Shown here piece after piece: positions 38,701 through 50,683 of a stretch of 64,000 nt of DNA. Numbering within the stretch: the stretch's first letter is position 1; the number at the start of each line of letters is the position of its first letter. This stretch comes from Monosporascus cannonballus (taxonomy: Eukaryota; Ascomycota; Sordariomycetes; Xylariales): positions 434,001-498,000 of the forward strand of contig QJNS01000008.1 in NCBI GenBank assembly GCA_004154925.1. Direction: 5' to 3'. A program made the translations under genes and the position numbers. The notes below the pieces were generated by a model. That model ran no database searches. It worked only from the letters and a program-made list of their open reading frames with translations, and was not told where the DNA came from.

Positions 38701-40363
38701 AACGCCGACAAGGCCCAGAATATTTACCGAAATTAATTAAAGGTTAGGCTTTTTTTGCTAACTTTCTGTTTTCCGTATTTATATATGCTCCGGTGTTTAT
38801 ATTTACTTATATTATATTCCCCCTATTTTTTGGATACATACCCTCTTTCTAAAAGGCGGCGTTATTTTAACCGTTTCGCAGTTATTAGCCGAAATAAACT
38901 AGATATATACGTTTATTCCGACTCCGTTTTTGAGTTTACATTTAAGGATTATTTTCCTTTATCGTTATATATTATAACGTTTCATACGGCTTTTGCAAGT
39001 TGGTTTTCGTATGGCCGGTATAATAAGGTTTTAATATTTTTTTTGGTTTTGTATTTTAGGTTTTCATAGTTTGATTTTTTACGGTTATAATATTTAAATA
39101 AGCCCTTATGAAAATCAAAGATATTAGGTTATACGAATTTATTTCAATCGGAATTAAATCGGCGATCATTTGCCTTCCCAATATAAAAAGGTCTCTAATT
39201 CTTATTATTTTTATACAGCGTTCTTAATTGGCTTTACGAATTCTTTTTAAAAAAAACTATTAAAATAAAATCGTTTCGTTTTTTAAATACCTTTAGCAAA
39301 AAAAATTAGGTTTTTTCGCCTTTTTGAAAACGTTCTAATAATATTTTGCTTTATTTGCCATGTTATTAATTTGTTTTAACTTCATGTTTTTTCGTAATAA
39401 GATATTTCGTCAACTTAATATTAATTTATAAAAATAATTAAAAGTAAACGTTTATTATTCCGATTATGTTTGGGGCTAAAAAAGTTCGTAAATTTTATTT
39501 TATCAATTTGGAGCTTTTATTTAACGTAAAACGCCAGTAACAATTAATCGGATTGTTATTATAATTTTATAAATTATTCTGTATATTTTTTATCGAAAAA
39601 ATGGGCATTTACGTTACCTCTCTTAATAAAAATCCATAAACTTTCTATTTTTAATTTCTTTCATAATTAAAATAATTAGGCGTACTAATGTATAATCGCT
39701 AAATATTTGTAATAAAAACGTCCATATAGCCTATAATCTATTAAATGCAAATAAAGGAATTTTGTTTTAGCTTTTCGGCATAAATTTCCGTAATAAGTTT
39801 TATTTATTTATTTTTCTTCTTAATTAACGTACGTTCGAAAAATTACGGCTAATTATAATACGGTACTTATTTATTGCCTTTAGACTTTTGCGACAATATC
39901 GTAATTAACTTATAAACTTTTAATTTTTTAACTTATGCTATTACTTATTATTCGGCCAGCTATCGGAATAATTCCGAATATTATTTATTTTATTAATAAG
40001 TAATCTTCAAAATCTACTTATTATTAACAGGTTTAATATTTTTTTTATTTTAAATTCCGAAACGTGGCCGTTATATTACGTCCATTTTCCCACCGTTTAA
40101 TTAAGGGTTATCGGGACGTATCGGTATTATATGTATAAAGTGATTCGAGACCTCGAAAATTATGGTCCTTTGCTGGTTAAGCCTTTATTATAAACTTTTT
40201 CCCTTATTCCCGTAATATAATCGATCGTTCGTCTGTTAAGTACTAATCGGTAAATTTTTTAATTAATAACTTAAGTTCGTTTTACAATTAGCGAACTTTG
40301 CTTTTAGTAATTATTGCGTTATGTTCTATAATAAAGATTAAATATTATAAAATAATAAATAAT
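38701..40363 (-). pseudogene. Presumed gag region of E5
   Basis: Lies between pol and the 5' LTR in the gag position. No zinc knuckle or capsid motif could be read with confidence. The 104-codon plus-strand open frame at 38755-39069 is antisense to it and low in complexity. Confidence 0.35.
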
Positions 40364-40518
40364 TATGAACTAGGTCAACGTGATTTTTAATTAATCGTAA
40401 ACCAAATTCTGAGAACTAAATATATTAAGTTGTTTTTATCTGGCATTGTTTACTAGCTGCCAGATAATGGATTTATATTAGTAAATAGGTTAATAGCTAA
40501 TCGGTGGCTACTAGATTA
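40364..40518 (-). repeat. E5 5' LTR (about 155 bp)
   Basis: Starts TATGAACTAGGTCAACGTGA; aligned without gaps to 33236-33390, with most differences G-to-A or C-to-T. Confidence 0.75.
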
Positions 40519-42265
40519 CCTCTCTTATCTGGTTAAGGGCTATATGCTCCCATTTTTTAAATATTATATTTCTCTAATATTTGAAATATTTAGAATTAAC
40601 TTAAAAATAATAATAACTATTAAAATATAATTAAGAAATATTAGGTTCTGTTAAATAGTTTTATATATATTAGTATAAATTTCGATTAATATTTCAGTAT
40701 TATAACTATTAAGAATATTCTAAAAGATTTTTAATAAATAATGAAATGTAAAATTATTTTAATTAAATAATTACAAATACATACGCTATTTATCTAAGTA
40801 CGAATATATATCATAAATTTGTTTTTTAAAATATATATTATAAATTTCAATGTTTAATATTTTATCTTTTAAATTAAATATTAATTTAACAGAACTTAAA
40901 TCTATATTATTTGACAGTTAATATTTAAATCTTAGGAGAATAATAAACTGAATACTGGTATAATACATTATTATATTAATGTTCCAGGTCAAAACGTTAA
41001 TATTGCATGATTAATTAAATTTATATATATTTAATAAAATTATCAATATGTTTTAATAATTTAATTTATTCTTATTCGTATAATTATAATATTATTAATA
41101 GAGGTTTAAAAAGTTGATATAATGTTTATTTTGTCAAACATGTTAAAAATAAATTCAAGTTACATTATAATGATATACAATTTTATTATTATATTATTTA
41201 ATAATTATGGTCGATTATACTTTAATTTAATTATGTATAACAAAGACTTTATACAAATTATAATATAATTTGATAGTTAATTTAAAGTAAAAAGCATTAT
41301 TATATTGAATTTATTTGATTATTATTAGAATAACTATGAGGATATTATATGTTTAAAAAATATTAATTAATAAAGTATATAGACACTATGATAAATATTT
41401 CGAAAAAGTATATATTTAGGAAAACGTAAAAAAATATATCATTATAATAATATATAATAAAAGTAATGAAATTTATAAACCTTCTACATTTATGACCTTC
41501 TTATTTTTTATTATCTGATTTAATATATGTTACTATGTATAAAATTTAATTTATATTAACTTATGCGGATACTAAAATTAAGAAATCGTTAAATGTAATT
41601 TAATATTTTTAAATTTATAAGAGTTTCATTTGTATTACATTTATATTTATTATGATTAATATTTTTTATAATGCATGTTTTATGTTTCTAAAAATTATTT
41701 TATATATTTAATGGTTAAGATTTCATTTGAAAAATAATACAAAGTTTATTGGTTTTAGATATTAAATTGAATAACTTATTTAATATTAAATACAAATATA
41801 ATTTTACTACATTAAAGTTTAATTTTAGTAAACTTTTTATAATATAACATTATATTATAAAACTTTATTCTTATAGATTGCTTGATTTAAAAACATCATA
41901 TTATTAATAGAAATATATATATTTCAAATTGATAACAATCTTAATGTTTTTTAAACTTATTAAAATTTAGTATTATTTTTACGTTTAAATATAAATATTA
42001 GAAATCCAGAATTCTAATATAATGTTTATATTCTATAATAAAAATAATAAATATTATTAAATTAAAAAGTAATTGTAAAAAACCTGGTATTAAAAGATCT
42101 TTTGAAAAGTTTTAGTATTATATTTTTTTATATTTCTTAAAATACTGATAAAAATTATTAAGATTTTTAAAAAATGAAATATAAAAATAATCACAAAATA
42201 CCAAATACAAATACCTTACTTTTCTTCATTAAATAATGTTAATTGTTACATTTACATTTAATTAT
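40519..42265. other. AT-only spacer
   Basis: After about 40 bp of more balanced sequence (CCTCTCTTATCTGGTTAAGG), 1.7 kb of almost pure A/T runs with few CpG. No gene, element end or repeat recognised. Confidence 0.6.
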
Positions 42266-42461
42266 TAAAGCGGTTGCCAGAAAACGTTTAGCTCCCATTA
42301 ATGAGCGATTCGATATCGAATAACTGGCCCCGATGCCGCCATCGTTTTTACTTTTTCTATATGAGAAGTCTGTTTAAGACCAAAAAAGAAAATAAAAACG
42401 CCGCACAATAACCCTCGTTCACTTCCTCCGTTTCTGAATACTTCAAAACGAGGGCACTAAC
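42266..42461. other. Left fragment of the normal-composition island
   Basis: About 195 bp of balanced composition abruptly bordered by AT spacer on the left and by the copia 5' LTR on the right. It joins the larger island at 46794 once the copia element is removed. It contains an inverted repeat CCCTCGT...ACGAGGG (about 42412-42454). No coding frame stands out; it may be distal upstream DNA of the hydrolase gene. Confidence 0.6.
42457..42461. repeat. Target-site duplication of E6, left copy
   Basis: CTAAC, identical to 46794-46798. Confidence 0.9.
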
Positions 42462-42623
42462 TATCAGCTAGCCAGGTGTGCTATAGCACACCAAATACGG
42501 AAATGTCCCCCTCTGATCGGAACATATATACTCCGTTGCTAAGCTATACAAAAGTAATACGCGTTACGAAAACGTACGTAATTAGTTGAATACAATAACA
42601 ACTAATGTCCCTTATATTTAACA
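42462..42623 (+). repeat. E6 5' LTR (162 bp)
   Basis: Starts TATCAGCTAGCCAGG, ends TATATTTAACA. It shares a long block (CTATAGCACACCAAATACGG, CTGATCGGAACATATATACT) with the 3' LTR. Its 3' half carries many C-to-T and G-to-A changes (AGTAATACGCGTTACGAAAA versus AGTGGCACGCGTTGCGAGAA). Confidence 0.92.
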
Positions 42624-45600
42624 ATTAAAAGTTTTATTCGTTTAATTCGTATATATATTTATTAATTAGTTATTATTAAAAGATATAGATGATATATTAA
42701 TATCGATTATTAGTATATTCCAATAATAATAATATTAAGAATATCGTTAACGTCTTTAGTCAGTTATAAAAAACCTAAGCATGTGGACCGTTTCAAAGGC
42801 GAACTTTAATTTAAAACATATGCGTTTAATATTTGAGATTTTATCGATCTTAATTAATTATTTCCGTAATTTATTAAATTAATAAAATCCGACATAATCT
42901 TTTAGCTCAAAAGACGAATTCTTTATATAACGCGATTTAATACCTTATTATTGTTTTTATGGTCCGGACGAATTACCAAAAAGATTAGTTTTACGGAATA
43001 CCTAATAAATACCCTTAAGATAATAACCGAAAATAAATAACCTTATAAATAAAGTTTTGCGGTATATACCTTTAAGGATTAAAAATACAATACTTTTCGT
43101 AAAAACGTTAACGATTTAACGAAATAAGTTTTGGAATTAATATTTCCAGCAATTAGAGAAACGAATGTTTTTTGAAAAGAACGTACGGGAGTAATATGTT
43201 AAGTTGGCCGAATTACACAAAATATATAACAGGAAGTCTTTAATTAAGATTTAACGAAAATATTGCAAAATATTAAAATAGGTTTCGAAATTTGATAAAA
43301 ACAATTAAACGAATAAATCGTAAAGTTGCAAAAAATATGGTTTTAAAATAACGACATAGTATTTTAAAAACGAAAACGACTATTATTTGGGTTAACGATT
43401 TGTGTATGATATTAACTCTTATAATTAGGAAATGGATTATTATTTGCTAAATAATAATAAAGGCTGAGATTAATATTAATACGATTAGTTTCCAAAAAAT
43501 AGCAGTTAATTTTTTGAACTATTAAATGATCATTTATTTTCTGTTAATATTGCGAAGTTTTAAGGTAGCGTTTTTAACTTTTTATGGAATTTCGGTAAAC
43601 TTATTTGCTTAGGATAATTCTGATTAACAAAAAACTAAGCCTATTAATTTTTAAACGCAAGGGAAAATTCCGGTACGAAGGTAAAAACGAGGTGATTGTA
43701 AAAGTTTTTATTTGGATTAAAAGGTTAATAAAAAACGTAATAAATCAGATGTTTAAGGTATTTATTATAAGGTTTATTTAAGCTTTTATTATATAATATT
43801 TTAATATTTTTATTTATTCTTTCATAAGACCTAAACGTATTTTGGCTTTAGTAACCAAATAATGAAATTAATCTATTAATAATTTAGTTTTGATTAGGTT
43901 TTAAAGGAAAATATCTAACGGTTATTAAAGAGTACAGCTAAATTAATTGTTTTAAAGATTAAATAATTTTAAAAGAAATAAAACGAATATTCACGCATTT
44001 TTTAATTAGCTGTACGCGCGGTATAATAAGCGTTTCGTTTTATTTTTAAAAAAAAACTTTGATCCTGGATTTAGGATTAACAATACATATATTTAAAATG
44101 ATTAATAGGTTTTTTAATTACAGATTTATTATAAAAAACGGAATATATGTAAATAATAATTTCGTTTTAATTAATACTTACAGAAAGGCAAATGTATTAT
44201 TTCGAAGCTTTAACGGTATAAAAGCATTACGTTTGTACGATATAACTTATTAGAAAGATTTCGTATATAATTTAATATTATTTTAATAATCTTGGAAAAT
44301 AAAACATTAGTACATAATACAGAGATTAATAATTATATTTGAAATAAGTATAATTAAGTTATTATTACGTTAATAAATTAATTTACATAATTCGCTTTTG
44401 AAAATACCGACATAACCACTTTTAAAGTAATAATTACAGTTAATTAACGAAACATTCATTGAAAAATTATAGAATTATCAAATGACGGCGATAAAACCAT
44501 ATAATATTTATATTCAAGTTATTTAGCCCTTAAAGTAATTCTTTAATTTCCGTCCTATATAAAAAAGGTGAAATTAAAAGGACTTATAACGGTCAAATAC
44601 CAAATATACGGCAAAACGAAAATCAAAAGATAAATACGTTATATATTAAGGGAGGGTATTTTCCGATTAGGTTAAACAATAATTATCGATTTTACGAATT
44701 TCGAAAAAAACCTAAAAAGATATAAATACGTAATATTCGCAACGGATAAATACTTAAATTATATTTGGGATATTTAATTAAAAACCCAAAATTAAATTAT
44801 CTGAATTAATATATTTTAATATTTTGAAAGCGTTTTTAAGAATTAAAATAAAATATTTCCGTAATTAATCGAATACGATAACAAAGTTTCAAAAAATATT
44901 TGTTTTGAAATATGTTATAACTGTTTTTTTAATATTAAGTTAAAGTTATTAATATCTTATATCTAAATTTAAAACGGAAATATAAAATATTTAAAATTTT
45001 ATTTAAAGAAATAATGATCGGAATATAAAATAATGTTAAATTAGGATTATCTTTAATTATATATATCTTTAAAATAATTAATTATACAAATATTAAATAT
45101 AACTTCTGATACGTAATAATTAATAATTAAAAAACGTATATAATAATATATATATAATTATATTTGCCGAAAAATCTTTCTAAACGTTAATTGTTATCGG
45201 AATCCGATTTAACTTAAAACTTAAATAATATAACGTTATTAACGTTTTCGTTTATGTAAATTTTCTTTATAACGTATATATAAAGACGTTCTTAAGGCAT
45301 TTATATCGTAATAAAGTTTTACGAATTAAAAAAGTTTTATACGGCTTAAAAAAGTTCTTATTATTATAGTAAAAAACCTGTATTAACATATTAAAGAATT
45401 TGGGATTTAACCTCGTTCCTTATAAGCCTTATTATTTTTTTATCAAGGAATATTCTTTTTCTTTTGCCTTAATAATATTCTTATTACGCATTATAAAAAA
45501 AGCTAATAATTCGTCGATTCAGCGATTTAATAAATTAAAAAACGGCATATTTTATTAAAAAATAAAAACATTTAATGGTTTTTCAATATCGAAATAATTA

Positions 45601-46631
45601 AAAAATAAAAACATTTAATGGTTTTTCAATATCGAAATAATTAAAAAATATATTAAATAAAAACTCTAATTATCTTAATTTAAATTTTTACAAAAGTTAA
45701 TTAATTTTATTTTTTAAAAACGTTTATATAACGTTTTAAATAGGCCGATAACAATTATTATATCATTATTTAACTTTAATTTAACTAATTTAAATTTAAT
45801 TAATAAATATTAAAAAATAATAAGTTTAATTTCATACATAATATTTAATACCCGACCTAATATATCTTCTGGCGTATCCTATTTAATACGATTTAATATA
45901 AATCTTAATATTACATATTATAAAAAAATTAAATTATATTATATTTAATTAGAACCGAAATATAGGCTTTGTAATTCGGCGGTAAGAATTTGATAAATAT
46001 ATAACATAATGTTTTTTTTACAAGTAATATAATCGACTGAAAAATTACGGATTATATGTTATAAAGTTATTTGAAAAAATAATCGGATAAAAAATAAATA
46101 GATACAATATAATAATTATTTATATAACGAAAACGAAATTAGTATTTTTTACGTAAATCGCCAAAAAAAAACTTTTTTTTGATTAATTATAAAGTTAAAA
46201 ATCGATTTAAAAACAAAATTGTTAAATATATAGTGCGATAATTTGCAAACCATATAATTAATTAACGCAAATATTGTTTTCCTTATAACGAAATTACGAT
46301 ATTTTAATATACATAATTATTAATTGCGAAAAATAACCAAAAAAACTTGATTAAAATAGATTATATACTTATAGGTAATATATTAGTAAATAGATTAACA
46401 AAAGCCATTTTACGAAAAGCCTTTAGGCATTTTAAAAAATAATTAAGAATAATAAATATTACGGAAGTTTTCGAACAGCGGAAAAACATTTTACGCATAA
46501 TTTTAAAAAAGGATTTAATTAATTAGGAGGACTTAATACCAGGAAAAAAGGTGAAATAAATAGCTGCAGTTTTAGGAAGTAGTAAAAAATGATAATTAAC
46601 GCCCTAAATGCTTTAAGGCGTTAAAGGGGTA
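42624..46631 (+). pseudogene. Degenerate copia gag-pol
   Basis: Gag-like text begins near 42780 (KPKHVDRFKGEL). RT is identified by YGLKK at 45340-45354, the counterpart of the copia YGLKQAPRxWY box, followed by LKNLGFN, then YKPYYFFI for the DxCLF block. The YVDD catalytic box downstream is mutated beyond reading. The RNase H end shows LTKAI at 46393-46407 for the copia DxLTKAL signature. The open frame 44059-44253 is a fragment of the gag/integrase part. Not functional. Confidence 0.75.
45554..45639 (+). repeat. Exact 43-bp tandem duplication inside copia pol
   Basis: 45554-45596 and 45597-45639 are identical, beginning ATTAAAAAATAAAAACATTT; a further 10 bp of the unit follows. No mutation separates the copies, so the duplication postdates RIP of this element. 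Confidence 0.92.
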
Positions 46632-46793
46632 TGTTACCTAGCCAGATGCACTATAGCACACCAAATACGGAAAGGTCACCTTCTGATCGGAACATATATA
46701 CTCCGTTGCTAAGCTACACAAAAGTGGCACGCGTTGCGAGAACGCACGCAATTAGCTGAATACAACAACAACTGATATCCCCTATATCTGACA
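46632..46793 (+). repeat. E6 3' LTR (162 bp), lightly mutated
   Basis: Starts TGTTACCTAGCCAGATG, ends ATATCTGACA (canonical TG...CA). Retains most C and G that the 5' LTR has lost. It faces the hydrolase gene, ending 675 bp before its ATG. Confidence 0.92.
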
Positions 46794-46798
46794 CTAAC
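46794..46798. repeat. Target-site duplication of E6, right copy
   Basis: CTAAC, identical to 42457-42461. Confidence 0.9.
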
Positions 46799-47468
46799 CG
46801 GACTAACCGGTCTACGTGGGTAGCGGTGAGTAAAAATTCAGCTTGGGGGAGTAGTTAGTGGAAACACTGGGCCACTCTACCTGCCGAAGATGTTGGACTG
46901 GCCTCCTATCACGTAATAATGCTGCCGTCGAACTAGCGGGATACAAGTCATCCATATATGCAATGTTTTAAGCCGCGCCACTCGAAGCTACCTGACGCCT
47001 AATGGGCACCGTGCTGTATCTAGTGCATCGGTACCGCAACAACTCCTGCCACCAGATACTGCTTCAAGCAGGGGTAATGCACTGATGCTGAAACTTCCCA
47101 ATGGCTACTATGGGGTCAGGCATTATATTTAAATCCCAGTTATGTAGCTGTGCACCACCAGTAGCCAATTGATACGAAATTAGGAGTAGCTTATATGGCC
47201 TAACCTTCGATACATCGCAACCAGAATTCCAAATGTGGGAAAGCGTTATGGGGCTGAAGGGCGGCGACTTGGCAGTATCTGTGGAATCACTAAAAGTCTG
47301 GATGTAGGTGGGCAACTGCGGGGAAGCCTTATCCTATAACTTTATCACCGCCCAGTCTTTCATTTGCAACGCCGCTTATTGCCATTGAAAAAAATTTGGA
47401 GTGACCTCTGTCTTTCTGTTGAGCTGCTTCTCGGCGGTACGCATCCCGGACATTCCCGACGAGACATC
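46799..47468 (+). promoter_or_regulatory. Upstream region of the hydrolase gene
   Basis: 670 bp of balanced-composition DNA between the copia 3' LTR and the gene's ATG. It contains a CCAAT box (47165-47169), a TATA-like CCTATAAC (TATA at 47335-47338, about 130 bp before the ATG) and a favourable start context (A at -3, G at +4). These are short motifs and only suggestive. A minus-strand open frame of 83 codons (47064-47315) has no recognisable domain and is not called. Confidence 0.4.
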
Positions 47469-48543
47469 ATGGCCGCTACACAGACCGTTCAAGTCGCCCA
47501 CTTGGATTCCAAAGTTGGATATGCTATATCGAACGGCGAGCTGGACTCTGCCAAACCAACTTGTGTCATGATCAACTCGATGAACACCACCGTATCTCTC
47601 TACGGACCGCAGATGAACAGCTCGAAGCTTACGGGAGCCATAAATGTACTGGCGGTTGAGCCTCTAGGGCATGGCGCTACAAGCTGCAACACGGACCACT
47701 TCACGTACTGGGATACGGCGTTGGTTGTTCTACAGGCGATGACCGAGCTTGGAGTGGAGAAAGCTTTTGCCTTGGGCACTAGTCAGGGAGGCTGGATCGT
47801 CGCCCGCATGGCTCTATTGGCTCCCGAGAGAGTAAGCAGTTTGAGCTGGCGAATTCGGTCGGCTGGATTATATGCTGACGGCTCTAGATATTAGGTCTTA
47901 TGCCCCTAGGGACATCGATGGACTGCGAGTCGGCTGAGTCTCGCACGAAGGGCTGCTGGTAAGCGATTCCTGACTAAAGTAGCAACTTGTCATCGACTAA
48001 TTCCTTGTATCAGGGATCCGGTCCCATTCGCAAGACCCTTCTTGGCGAAATGGACCTCCTCTACACCAACTCCGGACTTCGTAGTCGATGATGACTGGGT
48101 TGCATCTGTGATTAGCTTGGGTTTTGGAGCCTCGGCAACACCGAGTATCACCGCGAGTTGGGCCAAGATCCTCAAGAGTGTGTACTCAGGTGACGAGGGA
48201 CGCCGAAAGCTCAAGTCATCCGCCATCTGCTTAGCGGAAAGAGATGGACTCCTACTCAGAATTGGAGATATCAGATGTCCCGTTCATTGGCTGCAGGTAA
48301 GTTGTAACTTGATGTCCCCTATTGGAGAAAACGGTGACTGTCTAGAATCAATGCTAAGGAGAAAAATAGGGAATGTCCGACGCAGTCTATAACTCAATAG
48401 TCCCGAACGAACATATCAAGCTATTTACATCCTCGAAGGATGCCAAGATTGACTTCGTCGAAGGCGGTGCGCATTTCCTTTCTGCATCTAATCCGAATGA
48501 GATTGAAGCGGCTCTTTTGGATATGATTAGGAAATATACCTAG
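47469..48543 (+). CDS. Alpha/beta-hydrolase fold protein, intact, 4 exons
   Basis: Predicted 296-aa cytosolic hydrolase (no signal peptide or membrane segment). Exons 47469-47831, 47888-47958, 48014-48296 and 48370-48543; introns of 56, 55 and 73 bp have GTAAGC/GTAAGC/GTAAGT donors, TAG/CAG/TAG acceptors and CTGAC or CTAAT branch-like sites. The start is the first in-frame ATG with good context. Domain order fits the AB-hydrolase-1 family: EPLGHG loop (residues 64-69), nucleophile elbow GTSQGG with Ser105, family text PLGTSMD just after exon 2 begins, cap region, Asp243 in GMSDAVY and His274 in GGAHFL, giving a complete Ser-Asp-His triad. No stop, frameshift or missing motif. The substrate cannot be told; relatives include esterases, lactonases and secondary-metabolism hydrolases. 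No co-oriented neighbour gene is present. Confidence 0.9.
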
Positions 48544-48623
48544 ATAGATTGCACTTCTTCGAAATTATCAGGGTTAGAATTGTAGCCGTTTGAAAATGAT
48601 GGCTCGTTCTACCGGGCTACTGT

Positions 48624-48755
48624 TGTTACGACCCAGGCCAAGACCGAGTCGCAAGAACGGTCAGACCCATAAGGGAGGGTCACGTGATTTGGATCTCTCT
48701 TGGCAACAAGAACCAAGTAAATCTATACAGAACTAATGGTATCTAATGGAATGAA
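48624..48755 (+). repeat. Probable LTR fragment of a Ty3 element, not RIPed
   Basis: Begins TGTTACGACCCAGGCC, the start expected for many fungal Ty3 LTRs and for the un-mutated A/E3 LTR here (RIPed to TATTACGATC). It contains GGGTCACGTGATTTGG and CTTGGCAACAAG, and grades into AT spacer at about 48755 with no recognisable LTR end. It begins 80 bp after the hydrolase stop codon and could overlap its terminator region. Confidence 0.45.
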
Positions 48756-50487
48756 ATTTGTAATAATAATACGATATTCAAAATTATTTTAATATTATAA
48801 AATATAATAATTTATAATTTTTATTATTTCAAATTTTGTTATATTGTTATTAATATAAATTCGAATACTTAAAATGTAACAGTTAATTAAATCTGTTAAT
48901 TAATATACGTTGTAAATTTTAACGTATTAATATTATCCCATTGTATATAACGTTGTAAATAACAAATTTATTAATTGATTACTAACTTATAAAACTATTA
49001 ATAAAAATATATTATTAAGCAAAAAATACTAATTAAACGTATTAAAAAGAGTTTCGAAAATTAAACCCTTTAAATATATATTTTATATATTTCCCCGAAA
49101 AATAAGCTTCATTTTATTAAATTATTTTAAACGGTATGTAAAAAGCATTAAGTAAAAGCAAAACTCTGGATATTGGGAATATTTTTAAAATATATTAAAG
49201 TATTTAAATAAATTTTATGTAAAAAAATAGAAAATTATAACCATTTGCACTTAAATTACTTTCTAATATTTACGTAAAATGGTGATTATGTTTTACATAA
49301 TAGTAAATATATTTTTAGTATTTTTAACCTATTACATTTACATTGTATATAAAATTGAAAATAAAATAATTTATTAAAAGTATGATTTAATAATTCGATA
49401 TCAGTATTAGGAAACATATCATTGTATTAAGAAAGAAATAACAGCATGATATAATATAAATATATCCTAATTATGTATAATTCGAATAAATATTAATAAA
49501 AGCTTTGAAAATAAGAACTAAATAAATAGAATTGAAAGTATAAATATAAAAATATATAATATAAAGGATGTATATTGTATTACGATAACGTATATATTCA
49601 ATTAGTTTTAATATTCAATTCGGAAATAAATATATTGATAATTAAGATATTTTTTTTAATTTGAAAATTGTGAAAAGATTTTAAAAGAATTCTATTCCAA
49701 TTTCTACACGACTATATTTTTATTATGATTGAAATCAAGAATAAATAATATATTTAACGTATACAAATAATTAAAGACATATATAACAAGGAAACTCGGT
49801 ATGCGATAAATGTTGATATTTACGGCATAATAATACCATTTATAATGTTATACCAAAACTAATAAAATTTAATATTATGTATAAATAATTGTAAGTCCAA
49901 ATTTAATACTTTAATTGTAAAAGAATAATTGATCAATTTTATAAATAATTAAAATGTAAAAATCCTTAATCAAAAAACAAATTGTGGTATCGAAAGAATA
50001 ATTTATAATAAAATTTAAAAAATAATAAAATTGTTAAATGAATTTAAGTTGAATATAAATAGATATTATAATAAAAGAGAATTAGACATAAATATAAAAA
50101 ACACAAAAGAAATTTAAAAACGTTAAAAGAATAATATGGATTTTAAACACATTGTTAAAAATATTTAAAATCAATAAATAAAGTAATATTAATAATTTTA
50201 ATCAATGTAAAAATATATAGATAATATATTAAAAATAAGGAAAATCCCTAATATATAGCAACTTAAACATGATATCTATTAATATATCATTTCTATAAAT
50301 AAGGAAGGTTCCAGTTTATTTAATAAAAACAAAAAAGAATAAAATCAAGAAGTTATAATTCTAATATTTTAGAATTATTATTTTCAAAAGAAATAACAAT
50401 AAATAAATAAATTTGTATAATAAATTAGAAAAATGAAATTTAAAGACGTTTTTATATATTTTTTATAAATAATATAATTATTAATTA
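48756..50487. other. AT-only spacer
   Basis: 1.7 kb of A/T-rich DNA with few CpG; nothing recognisable. Confidence 0.6.
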
Positions 50488-50492
50488 AATAT
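50488..50492. repeat. Target-site duplication of E7, left copy
   Basis: AATAT, identical to 56117-56121. Confidence 0.7.
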
Positions 50493-50683
50493 TGTGACAG
50501 GCATGATGCGTAGGCTAAACGGAGGCACGGCCTAACGAACGTTTATATTTAAGGTAAGAAGGGAAGAAATAGCTAGCCACCAACGAGGTGGCTACTCCCT
50601 ATATATATATATATATAAGTGAACTCAGGTGAAGGAGTTCGTTTCGTAAGCCCGAACCGCTTTATAAGCTTTAACCTATAATA
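50493..50683 (-). repeat. E7 3' LTR (191 bp)
   Basis: Plus-strand text TGTGACAGGCATGATGCG through TAACCTATAATA. It matches the other two copies over the full length; AT dinucleotide run TATATATATATATATATA in the middle. Confidence 0.85.

Larger units (their letters stand above)
33236..40518 (-). mobile_element. Ty3/gypsy element E5, minus strand
   Basis: Two direct repeats of about 155 bp bound a pol that reads right to left (RT near 37.8 kb, integrase near 35.8 kb). A pyrimidine tract (CTTTACCCTTTT) just inside the left LTR fits a minus-strand polypurine tract. Left flank ATAGT and right flank CCTCT do not match, so no target duplication is seen. Its LTRs differ from those of A, E2, E7 and E8. 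Confidence 0.75.
42462..46793 (+). mobile_element. Ty1/copia element E6, full length
   Basis: 4.33 kb, two 162-bp LTRs, exact 5-bp TSD, polypurine tract (AAAGGGGTA) immediately before the 3' LTR, and a copia-type RT on plus. It lies within a normal-composition island, separating 195 bp from the hydrolase side. The interior is RIP-destroyed while the 3' LTR is nearly untouched. Confidence 0.92.

Noticed and set aside
38755..39069. 104-codon plus-strand open frame
   Set aside because: Antisense to the E5 gag region and made of Tyr/Phe/Leu/Ser as AT-rich shadow frames are.
47064..47315. 83-codon minus-strand open frame upstream of the hydrolase
   Set aside because: No recognisable domain, no splice context, balanced-composition DNA gives such frames by chance.
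47364..47468. N-terminal extension of the hydrolase by 35 codons
   Set aside because: It begins at TTG, not ATG; the ATG at 47469 has good context and begins family-like sequence.
47990..48226. 78-codon minus-strand open frame inside the hydrolase
   Set aside because: Antisense shadow of exon 3.
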